DNA of 64,000 nt from Devosia equisanguinis (GTDB taxonomy: Bacteria > Pseudomonadota > Alphaproteobacteria > Rhizobiales > Devosiaceae): positions 62,001 to 126,000 of the forward strand of contig NZ_UZWD01000023.1 of assembly GCF_900631955.1 (NCBI RefSeq), read 5' to 3'. The notes beneath the pieces were generated by a model. The model saw only the letters and a list, made by a program, of their open reading frames with translations, made no database searches and was not told where the DNA came from. The first letter of the stretch is position 1. Each line of letters begins with the position of its first letter. This document shows, piece after piece, positions 45,608 to 56,358 of the stretch. The translations under genes and the position numbers were made by a program.

Positions 45608-46159
45608 TCATCCCCGGCTGAAATGGGTGAGTTCGTGCACGATCTGCTCGACCTTGCGGATAATGGCCGGCTCGCTGGGATTGCCGTCCTGGTCGAGCGC
45701 TTCTTCTGCCGGGCCGATGCCCAGCAGCGTCGGCACCACCAGGGCTCCCAGCTTGGTGAGAGATTCGCGCAAATGGCTCAGCCCCCAGATGGTGCCATAT
45801 TTGCCCGAACTCACCCCGCCAATGCCGAAAACGGCGTGGCGGAAGGGGCTGGGTTTCTGCCGCGACAGCCAGGCCACGGTATTGACCATGAGCGGGGTGA
45901 CCCCGCCATTATATTCGGGCGAGGCGATGAAGACGATGTCGTGGCTGCGCCAGAGGTCGGCCAGCTGCGCCGCAGCTTCCGGGACATTGTCGGGCTCGAG
46001 GTCCTCGTTGAAAATCGGCATCGGGTAATCGCCGAGATTGATGGCGGTCACCTTGACGCCGGCCGCCTCCAGCTTGTCGCCGACATGGTGCTGCAATTTC
46101 TGGTTGTAGGAGCCCTTGCGGATCGATCCGGACAGGGTAAGCGCCGTCTTCAATTGCAT
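45608..46159 (-). CDS. NADPH-dependent FMN reductase family protein
   Basis: A 183-residue flavodoxin-like reductase. LSGSIRKGSYNQKL binds the FMN phosphate (about 9-22), SPEYNGGVTPLMVNTVAWLSR is the flavin-loop signature, and FGIGGVSSGKYG follows. Likely an NAD(P)H:quinone or azo-type reductase; the true acceptor is unknown. Pairs with the phosphatase gene downstream. Confidence 0.88.
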   Translation of the reverse strand: MQLKTALTLSGSIRKGSYNQKLQHHVGDKLEAAGVKVTAINLGDYPMPIFNEDLEPDNVPEAAAQLADLWRSHDIVFIASPEYNGGVTPLMVNTVAWLSRQKPSPFRHAVFGIGGVSSGKYGTIWGLSHLRESLTKLGALVVPTLLGIGPAEEALDQDGNPSEPAIIRKVEQIVHELTHFSRG

Positions 46160-46274
46160 CTCCTTGTACGAGGCCTGTCGAAAGTGGCGTGTCGCATTCG
46201 TCTAGGCAAGAGCATTGACCGAATGGGCGCAATGTCCAAACAGTTGCAATGACCCCAAGCGAAAGGAAGGCATC

Positions 46275-46682
46275 ATGGCCTCCATGATCTTCATTAACCT
46301 GCCGATCCGCGATCTCGCTGCCTCAATGGCTTATTACAAGGCACTAGGCTTCGATCATAATCCGCAGTTTACCGACGAGACCGCAGCCTGCATCGTCATC
46401 AGCGACACCATTTTCGTGATGGTGCTGACCCATGACAAGTTCAAGCAGTTCTCCTCCACGCCCATCCCTGATCCGTTGACACACACCCAGGCGCTCTACG
46501 CCCTCTCCTGCGACAGCCGCGCGGCAGTGGACGCCATTGCCGAGGCCGGGATCAAGGCCGGTGGACGCGAAACGCGCGAGAAGCAGGACTATGGCTTCAT
46601 GTATTCCCGCGCCATCGCCGATATCGATGGCCATGTGTGGGAATATGTCTGGATGGACATGAGCCAGATGCCGTCCGAGTAA
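46275..46682 (+). CDS. VOC/glyoxalase-fold protein
   Basis: A 135-residue protein starting MASMIFINLPIRDLAASMAYY behind GAAAGGAAGG. It has two VOC modules and ends in YSRAIADIDGHVWEYVWMDMSQ, characteristic of the lactoylglutathione-lyase-like group seen widely in proteobacteria. Residues for metal binding are partly kept (His and Glu in GHVWEY). Substrate unknown. Confidence 0.88.
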   Translation: MASMIFINLPIRDLAASMAYYKALGFDHNPQFTDETAACIVISDTIFVMVLTHDKFKQFSSTPIPDPLTHTQALYALSCDSRAAVDAIAEAGIKAGGRETREKQDYGFMYSRAIADIDGHVWEYVWMDMSQMPSE

Positions 46683-46697
46683 TTCCATAGGCTTGTC

Positions 46698-46737
46698 GCC
46701 TCCCGTCCGGGCAGCCTAAGCGCTGCGGACAGGAGGC
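46698..46737. other. Hairpin between converging genes
   Basis: GCCTCCCGTCCG (46698-46709) and CGGACAGGAGGC (46726-46737) pair over 11 of 12 positions between the VOC gene (plus) and the glycosyltransferase gene (minus). No T-tract on either side, so it may act as an mRNA 3' end barrier and not as a terminator. Confidence 0.6.
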
Positions 46738-46739
46738 GG

Positions 46740-47669
46740 CTATTTGAGCCGCAGCCAGCGGCGGACCATGCGCTTCAGCCGCTCGCGGCGATACTGGTAG
46801 TAATATTGGTTGGTCATCAGGTGACGATAGGTGCGCTTGAAGGCGACCCGCGACCAGGCCAGCCACGGCTTGGCGTCGGCCGAATAATGCAGGATCAGCG
46901 GATTGAACGCTTCATGCGCCGGTTCGGGGTTCTGCAGGTTCCAGCGCGGCGCCAGCTCGAGAATGCGGCCGCGGAAGCAGTAATTGATGATATCCTGATC
47001 GTAATAGAACATCGCCAACTCGTCTGGCGTCAGCGTTGAGGTCAGCGTATCGGCAAAGTCCATGGCCCGGTATTGGGTGAGATCGATCAGCATCACCCCG
47101 GCATTGAAATAGGGCTCGGCCATAGAAAAGGTGCTGCGGCTGCGCAGATCCGTGCCGGTGATGCAGTGCAGCCGGTCCGGCTGCAGCACGGCGGCGATGG
47201 CGTGCCCTTCCATGTCCATGGTGAACAGCGGATCGAGCGCGCCGCGCACGAAGATGTCGCAATCAAGGAACAGCACGCGTTCGATCTCGGGGGCGAGCAG
47301 CTCGCCCAGGAACAGCCGTGCATAGACGATGGGGTTGAGCCGTCGGGCGCGGATGCGCGGGAAATGCGCAATGCGGTCGCGCAACACCCCCGAATGCTCG
47401 AGATCGATAAAGACCAGGCGCGCGCCATAATCGCTGGCAATGGTTTCGAGCGCCGCCCGGTGCTCTGGCGTCAGCGCCATGTGCAGCAGGTGAAAGCGCA
47501 GCCGTTCGGGATGCTTGGTCGAGATGCAGACCGAGCGCATGGTGGCATAGGCGGGCGCCCAGAAATTATCATCGAAGGTCAGCGCGATCTCGATGGTGCC
47601 GCCAAATGGCGCCCACGCTTGTTGCCCCGCCGGATCGACGGGCAGCGGTCCCGGCTCGCGCGGGCTCAC
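46740..47669 (-). CDS. Family 8 glycosyltransferase
   Basis: A 309-residue GT8 enzyme of the LPS sugar transferase type. [22 protein letters not shown] opens the nucleotide-binding fold; the metal-binding DXD is in [15 protein letters not shown] (about 133-147); [10 protein letters not shown] and the late [12 protein letters not shown] are family landmarks. The C-terminal tail is very basic. GTG start overlaps the dnaJ stop by four bases, so it is translated from the dnaJ message. Acceptor sugar unknown. Confidence 0.92.
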   Translation of the reverse strand: MSPREPGPLPVDPAGQQAWAPFGGTIEIALTFDDNFWAPAYATMRSVCISTKHPERLRFHLLHMALTPEHRAALETIASDYGARLVFIDLEHSGVLRDRIAHFPRIRARRLNPIVYARLFLGELLAPEIERVLFLDCDIFVRGALDPLFTMDMEGHAIAAVLQPDRLHCITGTDLRSRSTFSMAEPYFNAGVMLIDLTQYRAMDFADTLTSTLTPDELAMFYYDQDIINYCFRGRILELAPRWNLQNPEPAHEAFNPLILHYSADAKPWLAWSRVAFKRTYRHLMTNQYYYQYRRERLKRMVRRWLRLK

Positions 47670-48802
47670 GCTTCGAACATCTTTTTCAGCTTGTCGAAGA
47701 AGCCGCCCGAGGTGGGGCTGGTCTCTTCGGTCTCGAGCCGGGCAAATTCTTCGAGCAGCTCACGCTGCCGGCGGCTGAGATTTTGCGGGGTCTCGATATC
47801 GAGCTGCACATAGAGGTCGCCGACATCCTTGCTGCGCAGCACCGGCATGCCCTTGCCCTTGAGGCGGACGCGCTGGCCGGGCTGGGTGCCGGTGGGCACC
47901 TTCACCTTGGCGCGGGCATTGTCGAGCGTGGGCACTTCGAATTCACCACCCAGCGCCGCCGTGGTCATGGAAATGGGCACGCGCGCATAAAGGTCGGCGC
48001 CGTCGCGCTGGAACAATTGGTGCGGCTTGATGGAAATGAAGATGTAGAGATCGCCCGGTGGTCCGCCGCGCACGCCGGCCTCGCCCTCATTGGCGAGGCG
48101 TATGCGGGTGCCGTCCTCGATTCCCTTAGGGATATCGACGCTGAGCTTGCGGTTTTGCTGGCGCCGGCCCTGGCCACCGCAATCGGTGCAAGGCTGGTCC
48201 ATCATCACGCCGCGGCCCTGGCAGACCGGGCAGGTCCGCTCGATGGTGAAAAAGCCCTGGGCGGCGCGAACCTTGCCATGGCCATTGCACTGCCGGCAGG
48301 TATGGGTGCCGGTGCCGGGCTTGGCGCCCGTACCCTCGCAGGTGTCGCAACCGACCAGGGTCGGCACGTCGATCTCGACGGTGCGGCCGTCAAAGCTCTC
48401 TTCGAGGCTGATTTCGAGATTATAACGCAGGTCTGAGCCGCGCAGCTTGGCGGCGCCGCCGCCACCGCCACGGCGGCCACCACCGCCCATGAAGTCGCCA
48501 AAGATGTCCTCGAAAATGTCGGACATGGAGGAGGCAAATTCGGGACCGAAGCCGGCCGGACCGCGACCACCGCCATTTTCGAAGGCCGCATGGCCGAACC
48601 GGTCATAGGCGGCGCGCTTCTGCGGGTCCTTGAGCGTGTCATAGGCCTCGCTGATTTCCTTGAACTTGGCTTCGGCCTCGTCATTGCCCGGATTGCGATC
48701 CGGATGGAATTGCATGGCGAGCTTGCGATAAGCGCTCTTGAGGGCACCGTCATCGGCGCCCTTCTGGCAGCCGAGAACCTCGTAGAAGTCGCGTTTGGCC
48801 AA
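47666..48802 (-). CDS. dnaJ: Chaperone protein DnaJ
   Basis: A 378-residue type I J-protein. J domain (about 1-70) with the HPD tripeptide in FHPDRNPG, a Gly-rich linker, four CxxCxGxG zinc repeats (from CDTCEGTG to CTDCGGQG, about 143-205) and the C-terminal substrate domains. The start codon is TTG at 48802, behind AGGAG with six-base spacing; no nearby ATG fits. Unlike the usual layout it is not next to dnaK: a plus-strand gene lies between. A sigma-70-like TTGAAA/ATAAGA pair lies upstream (about 48965-48990). Confidence 0.96.
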   Translation of the reverse strand: MAKRDFYEVLGCQKGADDGALKSAYRKLAMQFHPDRNPGNDEAEAKFKEISEAYDTLKDPQKRAAYDRFGHAAFENGGGRGPAGFGPEFASSMSDIFEDIFGDFMGGGGRRGGGGGAAKLRGSDLRYNLEISLEESFDGRTVEIDVPTLVGCDTCEGTGAKPGTGTHTCRQCNGHGKVRAAQGFFTIERTCPVCQGRGVMMDQPCTDCGGQGRRQQNRKLSVDIPKGIEDGTRIRLANEGEAGVRGGPPGDLYIFISIKPHQLFQRDGADLYARVPISMTTAALGGEFEVPTLDNARAKVKVPTGTQPGQRVRLKGKGMPVLRSKDVGDLYVQLDIETPQNLSRRQRELLEEFARLETEETSPTSGGFFDKLKKMFEA

Positions 48803-49065
48803 GAGTTTCTCCTTGCTCCGCCCATGAGGGGTCGGAGCGCAACCGGCAAATATGATAAGCGCTCGAAATGGGGGAGCGCAGGAACCTGACGCCTAGATGG
48901 CGATGCTGCCCCGCCAGTGCAAGGGCGGAAACGCGGGGTTCCCGGCGGAGCGGTCCGCTCTTATCAAGCTTATGCTGGCCTTTCAACCAAGGCCCACCCG
49001 CATATCGGGGATGATTCGGGGGCGTCTGGCGCCCTAAAGTGCCGGTCGGTCCGCGGGAGGCGCGC

Positions 49066-50736
49066 ATGGAAGAGCTCAAGTTCGGTTTTTGGCTGTCGCT
49101 GCTGATGCTGCCCTTTGGCGGGGCCGGCACGTCCCCCCAAACATCGATCAACACTGCTCCGCCGGTCAGCACGTCCTATCTGCATTTTGCCCTCGAAAAT
49201 GCCGACACCGAGCAGGTGACCCATGCCGTCGAAGAGGGTTACGCCGCAGCCGGCGTCTCCCGCAACGACACGCTGACCTGGCAGTTCCAACCCTATGACG
49301 GCATCGTCAACTGGTACAATCAGCATAGCCAGGTCATCAATCTCTCCGAATTGCCCAGCGATGACGAGGTCGCGCCCTATTGGGACAATTGGTCAAAAAC
49401 CCTGACGGCGGGCAATTGGGACTGGCGGGCTTTTTTCGCCGATGAGGCCGAAGCCCGCACCATGGCGCGCTTCAACCAATTCGTGCTGGCGGCGCATGAA
49501 TATGGCCACGCTCTCACTTATCGCTACGATCCCGAGCACGAAGCGCGCGAGGGCAATGAGGTCAATTGCCGGGAACTGCCCGCCGATCGGCTGGCTGCGG
49601 GGTTGCTGGAAGAAATGGCCGGCGTCGATCCGCTCATCGCCGGATATCGCCAGCGCTATGCCGAACTGGTCGCCGCCATCAATGCCGCCATTGCCCAGGA
49701 TATCCGCTACGCTGTCATCGACTATGCCCGCCTTGATGCCGATTGCCATCTCATGCATGTCGCCCAGCCCGACGAGACCACGATGGCGCCCTATGCCTCG
49801 GCCTATTTCGCCCGCTGGCAGGCGCTGCTCGAGACCGATCTTCCGCCATTGGCCCAGCTCTACGAGACCTATCTTTATGCCCCTTTGCGGGCCCGGCTGT
49901 CGCAGAGTTCGGATGAGGCGAGCTGGGTCACGACCGTGGACTGGATCGACGACGATATCGCCGGCAATTTCGAGCACGGCGCGATCACCGGCTGGCGCCT
50001 GCCGGCCTTCGCGCCCGATGGCCGGCTCTATGTGATGAGCTATGCCGTGACGCCCGGGGATGGCGATGTCGGACTTTTCGTTTCCTATGGTCCGGCCGGG
50101 AGCAAGAAAAAGACCGTGATCGATAGCGCAGCTCTTGGCGCGCGCGTCGCCGATCCGCAATTCTTCGACCTCACTGCCTTCCTGCCGCTGGGGCCCGACC
50201 GGTTTCTGGCGGCCTCATCCGATCTCTGGGGCGACGAGGCCTCGGTGGTGGTTCTTGACGTTGAGCGCGGCCCTGAGGGCTGGACCCACCGCATGGCCCA
50301 ACCCCTGCCTGGGGTGGTGCCTTCAGAAACCCGTTTGAGAATGGGTGCCGATGGCGTCGTGCGGCTCGACATCTACCAGTTCGGCGACGATGATGCGCCC
50401 GCGCGCTGGCTGAGCTATCGGCTCGATGCCGATCGGCTGGAGACCGGCGCGATGACCGAACTGCCCGATAGCCCCTATGTCAGGTTCAGCGACCTGCCCG
50501 ATGGTGCGGGCCTACTGATCGACCAGCAGAACCCCTCTGTGCTGCTCGAGCGCGACGGCCCTGCCCTGCGCATCGCCGGCAATGGCTTGCAGGGCTACAA
50601 GGAACTCGGCGATCCGCTTGAGATCGAATTTATCTCACCCAGCGCCGCCATCGGCATGGACGGTCGGATTCGCGTCCTCGATTATGAACCCTATCTCGAG
50701 CAATATGTCGTGCGCGAGATCGAGCTCGAGCGCTAG
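49066..50736 (+). CDS. Putative zinc metallopeptidase with HEYGH motif, unknown family
   Basis: A 556-residue protein starting MEELKFGFWLSLLMLPFGG behind GGGAGG, so probably exported or membrane-anchored. FVLAAHEYGHALTYRYDPEH (140-159) carries HEYGH (His144, Glu145, His148), a zincin HExxH site. NCRELPADRLAAGLLEE follows 22 residues later; Glu170 or Asp174 could be the third ligand. The C-terminal 260 residues hold repeated beta-rich segments (FAPDGRLYVMSY, MDGRIRVLDYEP) that look like a propeller or beta-sandwich. I do not recognise the family. It lies between dnaK and dnaJ on the opposite strand. Confidence 0.8.
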   Translation: MEELKFGFWLSLLMLPFGGAGTSPQTSINTAPPVSTSYLHFALENADTEQVTHAVEEGYAAAGVSRNDTLTWQFQPYDGIVNWYNQHSQVINLSELPSDDEVAPYWDNWSKTLTAGNWDWRAFFADEAEARTMARFNQFVLAAHEYGHALTYRYDPEHEAREGNEVNCRELPADRLAAGLLEEMAGVDPLIAGYRQRYAELVAAINAAIAQDIRYAVIDYARLDADCHLMHVAQPDETTMAPYASAYFARWQALLETDLPPLAQLYETYLYAPLRARLSQSSDEASWVTTVDWIDDDIAGNFEHGAITGWRLPAFAPDGRLYVMSYAVTPGDGDVGLFVSYGPAGSKKKTVIDSAALGARVADPQFFDLTAFLPLGPDRFLAASSDLWGDEASVVVLDVERGPEGWTHRMAQPLPGVVPSETRLRMGADGVVRLDIYQFGDDDAPARWLSYRLDADRLETGAMTELPDSPYVRFSDLPDGAGLLIDQQNPSVLLERDGPALRIAGNGLQGYKELGDPLEIEFISPSAAIGMDGRIRVLDYEPYLEQYVVREIELER

Positions 50737-50797
50737 CGATTCACGTGGAACATTGTAGGGTAGTCAGAGCAAGCCCGGGCACTTTCCCACCACCGTC

Positions 50798-50910
50798 ACC
50801 ACCCGGCTTGACCGGGTGGTCCATCTCCCCTCATCCTCATGCCATGAAGGTCGCGCAGCGACACCTCTCCCTCTGGGGGAGAGGTCGACCCGAAGGGGCG
50901 GGTGAGGGGG
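50798..50910. repeat. Composite palindromic repeat cluster
   Basis: A 23-base palindrome (50798-50820, arms ACCACCCGG/CCGGGTGGT) followed by a second element (about 50828-50910) with CTCTCCC/GGGAGAG arms and the trailing GGTGAGGGGG. The second part resembles 59443-59558. A degenerate parS-like TTCACGTGGAA lies at 50740-50750. This fills the gap between the metallopeptidase gene and the dnaK terminator. Confidence 0.7.
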
Positions 50911-50933
50911 CCTTCAATAAGCCCCGAAAACAA

Positions 50934-50961
50934 AAAGCCCCGGTGTCTCCACCGGGGCTTT
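50934..50961 (-). terminator. Intrinsic terminator of dnaK
   Basis: Perfect 12-base arms AAAGCCCCGGTG and CACCGGGGCTTT with loop TCTC. Read on the minus strand the stem is followed by TTTTTGTTTT, as expected for dnaK. It may also stop plus-strand transcripts from the metallopeptidase gene. Confidence 0.93.
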
Positions 50962-50980
50962 GTCGTTCATCGCAGGGCGT

Positions 50981-52894
<1,914 letters not shown>

Positions 52895-53008
52895 TACTCT
52901 AGCCTCTCTTTCAGCGAACCCGATGCAAGGCCCCTTGCAGCAGCCTTGTAACCCTCGCGGGTCGGGTCCCTCGTAGGTGAACTTGCGCCCATTGCTGGGC
53001 CTCGGGGG

Positions 53009-53039
53009 GTATATAGGGGGGTGGCCTCAGGGCTTCAAG
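53009..53039 (-). promoter_or_regulatory. RpoH (sigma-32) heat-shock promoter of dnaK
   Basis: On the minus strand CTTGAAG, then CCCTATATA at CTTG-N17/18 spacing, an excellent match to the alphaproteobacterial heat-shock pattern CTTG-N17/18-CYTATNT. It is roughly 115 bases upstream of the dnaK ATG. Confidence 0.85.
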
Positions 53040-53110
53040 CGCGCAACCGAGGAGATTTTCCGTCGCATAAGGGGATGGCCACCCGGCAAGGGCCGGGCAG
53101 CCGGGGCTAA

Positions 53111-53443
53111 TCAGTCGGTGATGGTGTAGCTGTTGAGGCTGCAGATATCGATGGCGGGCTCGATCAGCTCTGCGCCATTGTCCATGACGAACTTGAAGTC
53201 GTAGAGGCACTGGTCCGAACCATCGCCGATTGTAGCGGTGGCCTGGTAGCCGGATTCGAGAATCCCGGTATCGCCGAGCAGGTCCCCGCCCCAGCTGTTT
53301 TCATTGCTGGGCGTGGTGAAGAAGTAATGCAGGTCGTAGGAGCTGTCATTGATGATGGTGAACTCGACAGTCTGCGCCATCGCAGGCAGGCTGGCTGCAG
53401 CGAGCGCCAGGGCGGCAAGGCCACCCAGCAGATAGGTTTTCAT
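53111..53443 (-). CDS. Small secreted protein of unknown function
   Basis: A 110-residue protein with a clear Sec signal, MKTYLLGGLAALALAAASLPAMAQ, cleaved after AMA. The 87-residue mature part is acidic, begins VEFTIINDSSYDLHYFF and has two Cys (in DQCLYDF and DICSLNSY) that could form a periplasmic disulfide. This resembles short periplasmic proteins common in Hyphomicrobiales, with no assigned role. It lies directly upstream of the dnaK promoter on the same strand. Confidence 0.82.
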   Translation of the reverse strand: MKTYLLGGLAALALAAASLPAMAQTVEFTIINDSSYDLHYFFTTPSNENSWGGDLLGDTGILESGYQATATIGDGSDQCLYDFKFVMDNGAELIEPAIDICSLNSYTITD

Positions 53444-53610
53444 GAAAGGTCATCCCCAAGCCGGACGCAAAGGCGTCCGAACGCCGATTATCTGCCAGTT
53501 CGGACGATTTTCGCCAAGGGGTGCCGAGCGGACTTTAGACGAAATAGCTGGAGCTGCTGGCGCCAATTGGCCATTTCACCACGGCGCCGATTTGCTCTAG
53601 AAGCGTGACC

Positions 53611-55398
53611 ATGATCACCCAAGGCACGGTGCTGCTGCACGACAATCGCGATCCGGCGGGCCAGAGCATGCTGTTCACCGCGCCGCGCGAGGTGCTGGTG
53701 GCCCATGACGCCGCCTCGGCCCAGGCAGCGCTGGCCCGTTTGCGCGCGGCCGCTGAAGAGGGTCTGTGGGCCGCCGGCTACATGGCCTATGAGCTCGGCT
53801 TCCTGTTCGAGGAGCGTTTGCTTCACCTGCTGCCCGAGCGCAGCGAGACACCGCTACTGTGGTTCGGGCTCTACGACGCCCCAACTACGCCCGATATCGA
53901 GGCCCTGCTCGCCGCCGCGCCCGATGGCATGGCGCGGGGGTTGAAACTGCGGCGCGATTTCGTGGACTATGAGCGGGCCTTTGCGCAGGTGCATCGCTAT
54001 ATCGCCGCCGGGGATTGCTACCAGGTCAACCTAACGCTCAAGGCCGATTTTACCCTTGGGGGCGATGCTCTCGGCCTCTATCGGCGCTTGGTCGAGAGCC
54101 AGCCGGTGGCCTATGGCGCCTATATAAATGCCGGCGACCACGTGGTGCTGTCGCGGTCGCCGGAGCTCTTCGTCGCCGACGCGGGTCGCCAACTCACCAC
54201 CCGCCCGATGAAAGGCACGCTCAAACGCAGTCCGCGCGCGGCCGAGGATGAGAAGGGTCGCGCCGAGCTGGCGGCCGACCCCAAGAACCGGGCCGAAAAC
54301 CTGATGATCGTCGATCTCCTGCGCAATGATCTGGGCCGCATTGCCGAGATCGGCACTGTGCGGGTCACCGACCTATTTACGGTCGAGACCTATCGGAGCC
54401 TGCACACCATGACCTCGGGCATTACCGCCCGGCGGCGGGCCGATATCGATATGGTGGCGGTGATCGAAAATCTCTTCCCCTGCGGCTCCATTACCGGCGC
54501 GCCCAAACTGCGCGCCATGGAGATCATCCACGAGGCCGAGTCCGGCCCGCGCGGGCTCTATACCGGCTCCATCGGCTATATGGCGCCCAATGGTGATTTC
54601 GCCTTCAATGTCGCCATCCGTACCGCCCTCATCGGTACTGATGGTCGGGGGGAAATCGGCATTGGTGGCGGCATCGTCGCCGATTCGGTCGCCGAGGACG
54701 AATATCGCGAGGCGGTGTTGAAGATGCAGTTCCTCTCCGATCCGGCGCCGCCGGTGACCCTGATCGAAACCCTCAAATGGACCCCAGAAGGCGGCTATGA
54801 CCTGCTCGAGCGCCATCTCGACCGGCTGATGCAGTCGGCGCAATATTTCGCGCTGCCTGCTGACCGGGAGGCAGCGGCCCAATACCTCATCGTGGCCATG
54901 AAGGGCTGGGAAAAACCGATGCGGGTGCGGCTGACTTTGTCGGCCACAGGGCTTGGCCTCACCGCCGTGCCACTGCCGCCGAGCCCGGCGCTTTTCCGCT
55001 TCGCCATTGCTAGCGAAAGCATGGATTCGGCCTCGGTCTGGCTGGCCCACAAGACCACCAATCGCGCCTTCTATGATGCGCCGCGCCAGGCCGCTTACGA
55101 CGTCCACGGGCTCGATGAACTGGTGTTCCAGAACGAGCGCGGCGAGCTGACCGAGGGCTCGTTCACCACGCTGTTTGTCGCGCGCGGCGGCATGCTGCTG
55201 ACCCCGCCGCTGACGGCGGGCGTCTTGCCGGGAACGCTGCGCGCCGAGCTCATCGCCCGGGGCAAGGCAGAAGAGCGCGTGCTCACCCTTGCCGACCTCG
55301 CAGCAGCCGAGGCAATCTATCTCGGCAATTCCGTACGAGGCCTGATCCCGGCACGATGGATCGACCTGCCCCATCCAGCCAAGGAGCCCAGCGCATGA
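53611..55398 (+). CDS. pabB: Aminodeoxychorismate synthase component I fused to aminodeoxychorismate lyase
   Basis: A 595-residue PabB-PabC fusion that makes 4-aminobenzoate for folate. The chorismate-binding domain covers about 110-375 (RSPELFV, TRPMKGT, FPCGSITGAPKLRAMEIIHE, GIGGGIVADS). The PLP lyase domain covers about 380-590, with a likely Lys near HKTTNRAFYD and the late ELTEGSFTTLFV and LTAGVLPGTLR motifs. It would need a separate glutaminase (PabA), not seen in the window. The GTG at 53605 is an alternative start. The pncA start overlaps its stop (ATGA). Confidence 0.93.
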   Translation: MITQGTVLLHDNRDPAGQSMLFTAPREVLVAHDAASAQAALARLRAAAEEGLWAAGYMAYELGFLFEERLLHLLPERSETPLLWFGLYDAPTTPDIEALLAAAPDGMARGLKLRRDFVDYERAFAQVHRYIAAGDCYQVNLTLKADFTLGGDALGLYRRLVESQPVAYGAYINAGDHVVLSRSPELFVADAGRQLTTRPMKGTLKRSPRAAEDEKGRAELAADPKNRAENLMIVDLLRNDLGRIAEIGTVRVTDLFTVETYRSLHTMTSGITARRRADIDMVAVIENLFPCGSITGAPKLRAMEIIHEAESGPRGLYTGSIGYMAPNGDFAFNVAIRTALIGTDGRGEIGIGGGIVADSVAEDEYREAVLKMQFLSDPAPPVTLIETLKWTPEGGYDLLERHLDRLMQSAQYFALPADREAAAQYLIVAMKGWEKPMRVRLTLSATGLGLTAVPLPPSPALFRFAIASESMDSASVWLAHKTTNRAFYDAPRQAAYDVHGLDELVFQNERGELTEGSFTTLFVARGGMLLTPPLTAGVLPGTLRAELIARGKAEERVLTLADLAAAEAIYLGNSVRGLIPARWIDLPHPAKEPSA

Positions 55399-56030
55399 GC
55401 ATCACCATTGATCCCGAAGACGTGCTGGTGATCGTCGATGTGCAATATGATTTCCTGCCCGGTGGCAGCCTGGCCGTCGCCGATGGCGATGCCATCGTGC
55501 CGCTGATCAACACACTGGCCGCAAAATTCCGCAATGTGGTGCTGACCCAGGACTGGCACCCCGCCGACCATATCTCCTTCGCCAGCCAACATCCCGGCAA
55601 GGCGCCATTCGAGACGGTCGAGCTCGACTATGGCACCCAGGTGCTGTGGCCCGACCATTGCGTCTGGAACAGCCATGGCGCCGAGATCAGCGGTGATCTC
55701 GACATTCCCCATGCCCAGCTGATCCTTCGCAAGGGCTATAACCGGGCCATCGATAGCTATTCCGGTTTTCAGGAAGCCGACCGCGAAACCCTGACCGGCC
55801 TTGCCGGCTATCTCAATGAGCGCGATGTCGGCCGGCTGTTCATTGTCGGCCTCGCCACCGATTTCTGCGTCGCCTGGACCGCCCTCGACGGCGTGGCGGG
55901 CGGCTTTGATGTGCTTGTCATCGAAGACGCGACGAGAGCCATTGATTCCAACGGTTCACTGGCACAGGCCTGGGCGGACATGGAAGAGGCGGGTGTCTTA
56001 AGGCTGCAAAGCCGGGAGATATTGGGGTAG
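55395..56030 (+). CDS. pncA: Nicotinamidase
   Basis: A 211-residue cysteine hydrolase that deamidates nicotinamide to nicotinate in NAD salvage. Catalytic triad: Asp in VIVDVQYDFLPGG (about 14), Lys in LILRKGYN (about 113) and Cys in GLATDFCVAWTALD (about 157). The metal-binding Asp-His-His lie in DWHPADHISF. It overlaps the PabB-PabC gene by four bases. Confidence 0.94.
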   Translation: MSITIDPEDVLVIVDVQYDFLPGGSLAVADGDAIVPLINTLAAKFRNVVLTQDWHPADHISFASQHPGKAPFETVELDYGTQVLWPDHCVWNSHGAEISGDLDIPHAQLILRKGYNRAIDSYSGFQEADRETLTGLAGYLNERDVGRLFIVGLATDFCVAWTALDGVAGGFDVLVIEDATRAIDSNGSLAQAWADMEEAGVLRLQSREILG

Positions 56031-56076
56031 ATGGCTCACCGTCCCAAGCCTATATTTGGGTCAGCAGGAGAATGTG

Positions 56077-56358
56077 ATGCCACATATTTCGGTGAAGGAA
56101 GCCATTCGTCGCGCCAAGGATTTCGTTCACGAGACCTTTGACGAAGAGGACATTGTAAATGTTGGCTTGGAAGAGGTGAAGTTCGACGACCAAGTCGGCA
56201 ATTGGGAAATCACTATTGGATTTTCCCGGCCTTGGGATAACGAAACCAGCATAGTCCCGAGTCTGTCACGCCAACATCGGCGAGCCTTCAAGATCGTTAC
56301 AATTGACGGAACGACCGGCGAACCAAAGGCAATAATGCAAAGAGAGATAGCGGCCTGA
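56077..56358 (+). CDS. Small partner protein of a PIN-domain module (putative antitoxin)
   Basis: A 93-residue protein starting MPHISVKEAIRRAKDF behind GCAGGAG. An amphipathic N-terminal helix is followed by WEITIGFSRPW and FKIVTIDGTTGEPKAIM, an alpha-beta pattern vaguely like PepSY domains. No DNA-binding motif of classical antitoxins is seen. Its stop overlaps the PIN gene start by one base (TGATG). The base composition is clearly less GC-rich than its surroundings, suggesting transfer. Family not recognised; the antitoxin role is inferred from pairing and size. Confidence 0.75.
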   Translation: MPHISVKEAIRRAKDFVHETFDEEDIVNVGLEEVKFDDQVGNWEITIGFSRPWDNETSIVPSLSRQHRRAFKIVTIDGTTGEPKAIMQREIAA

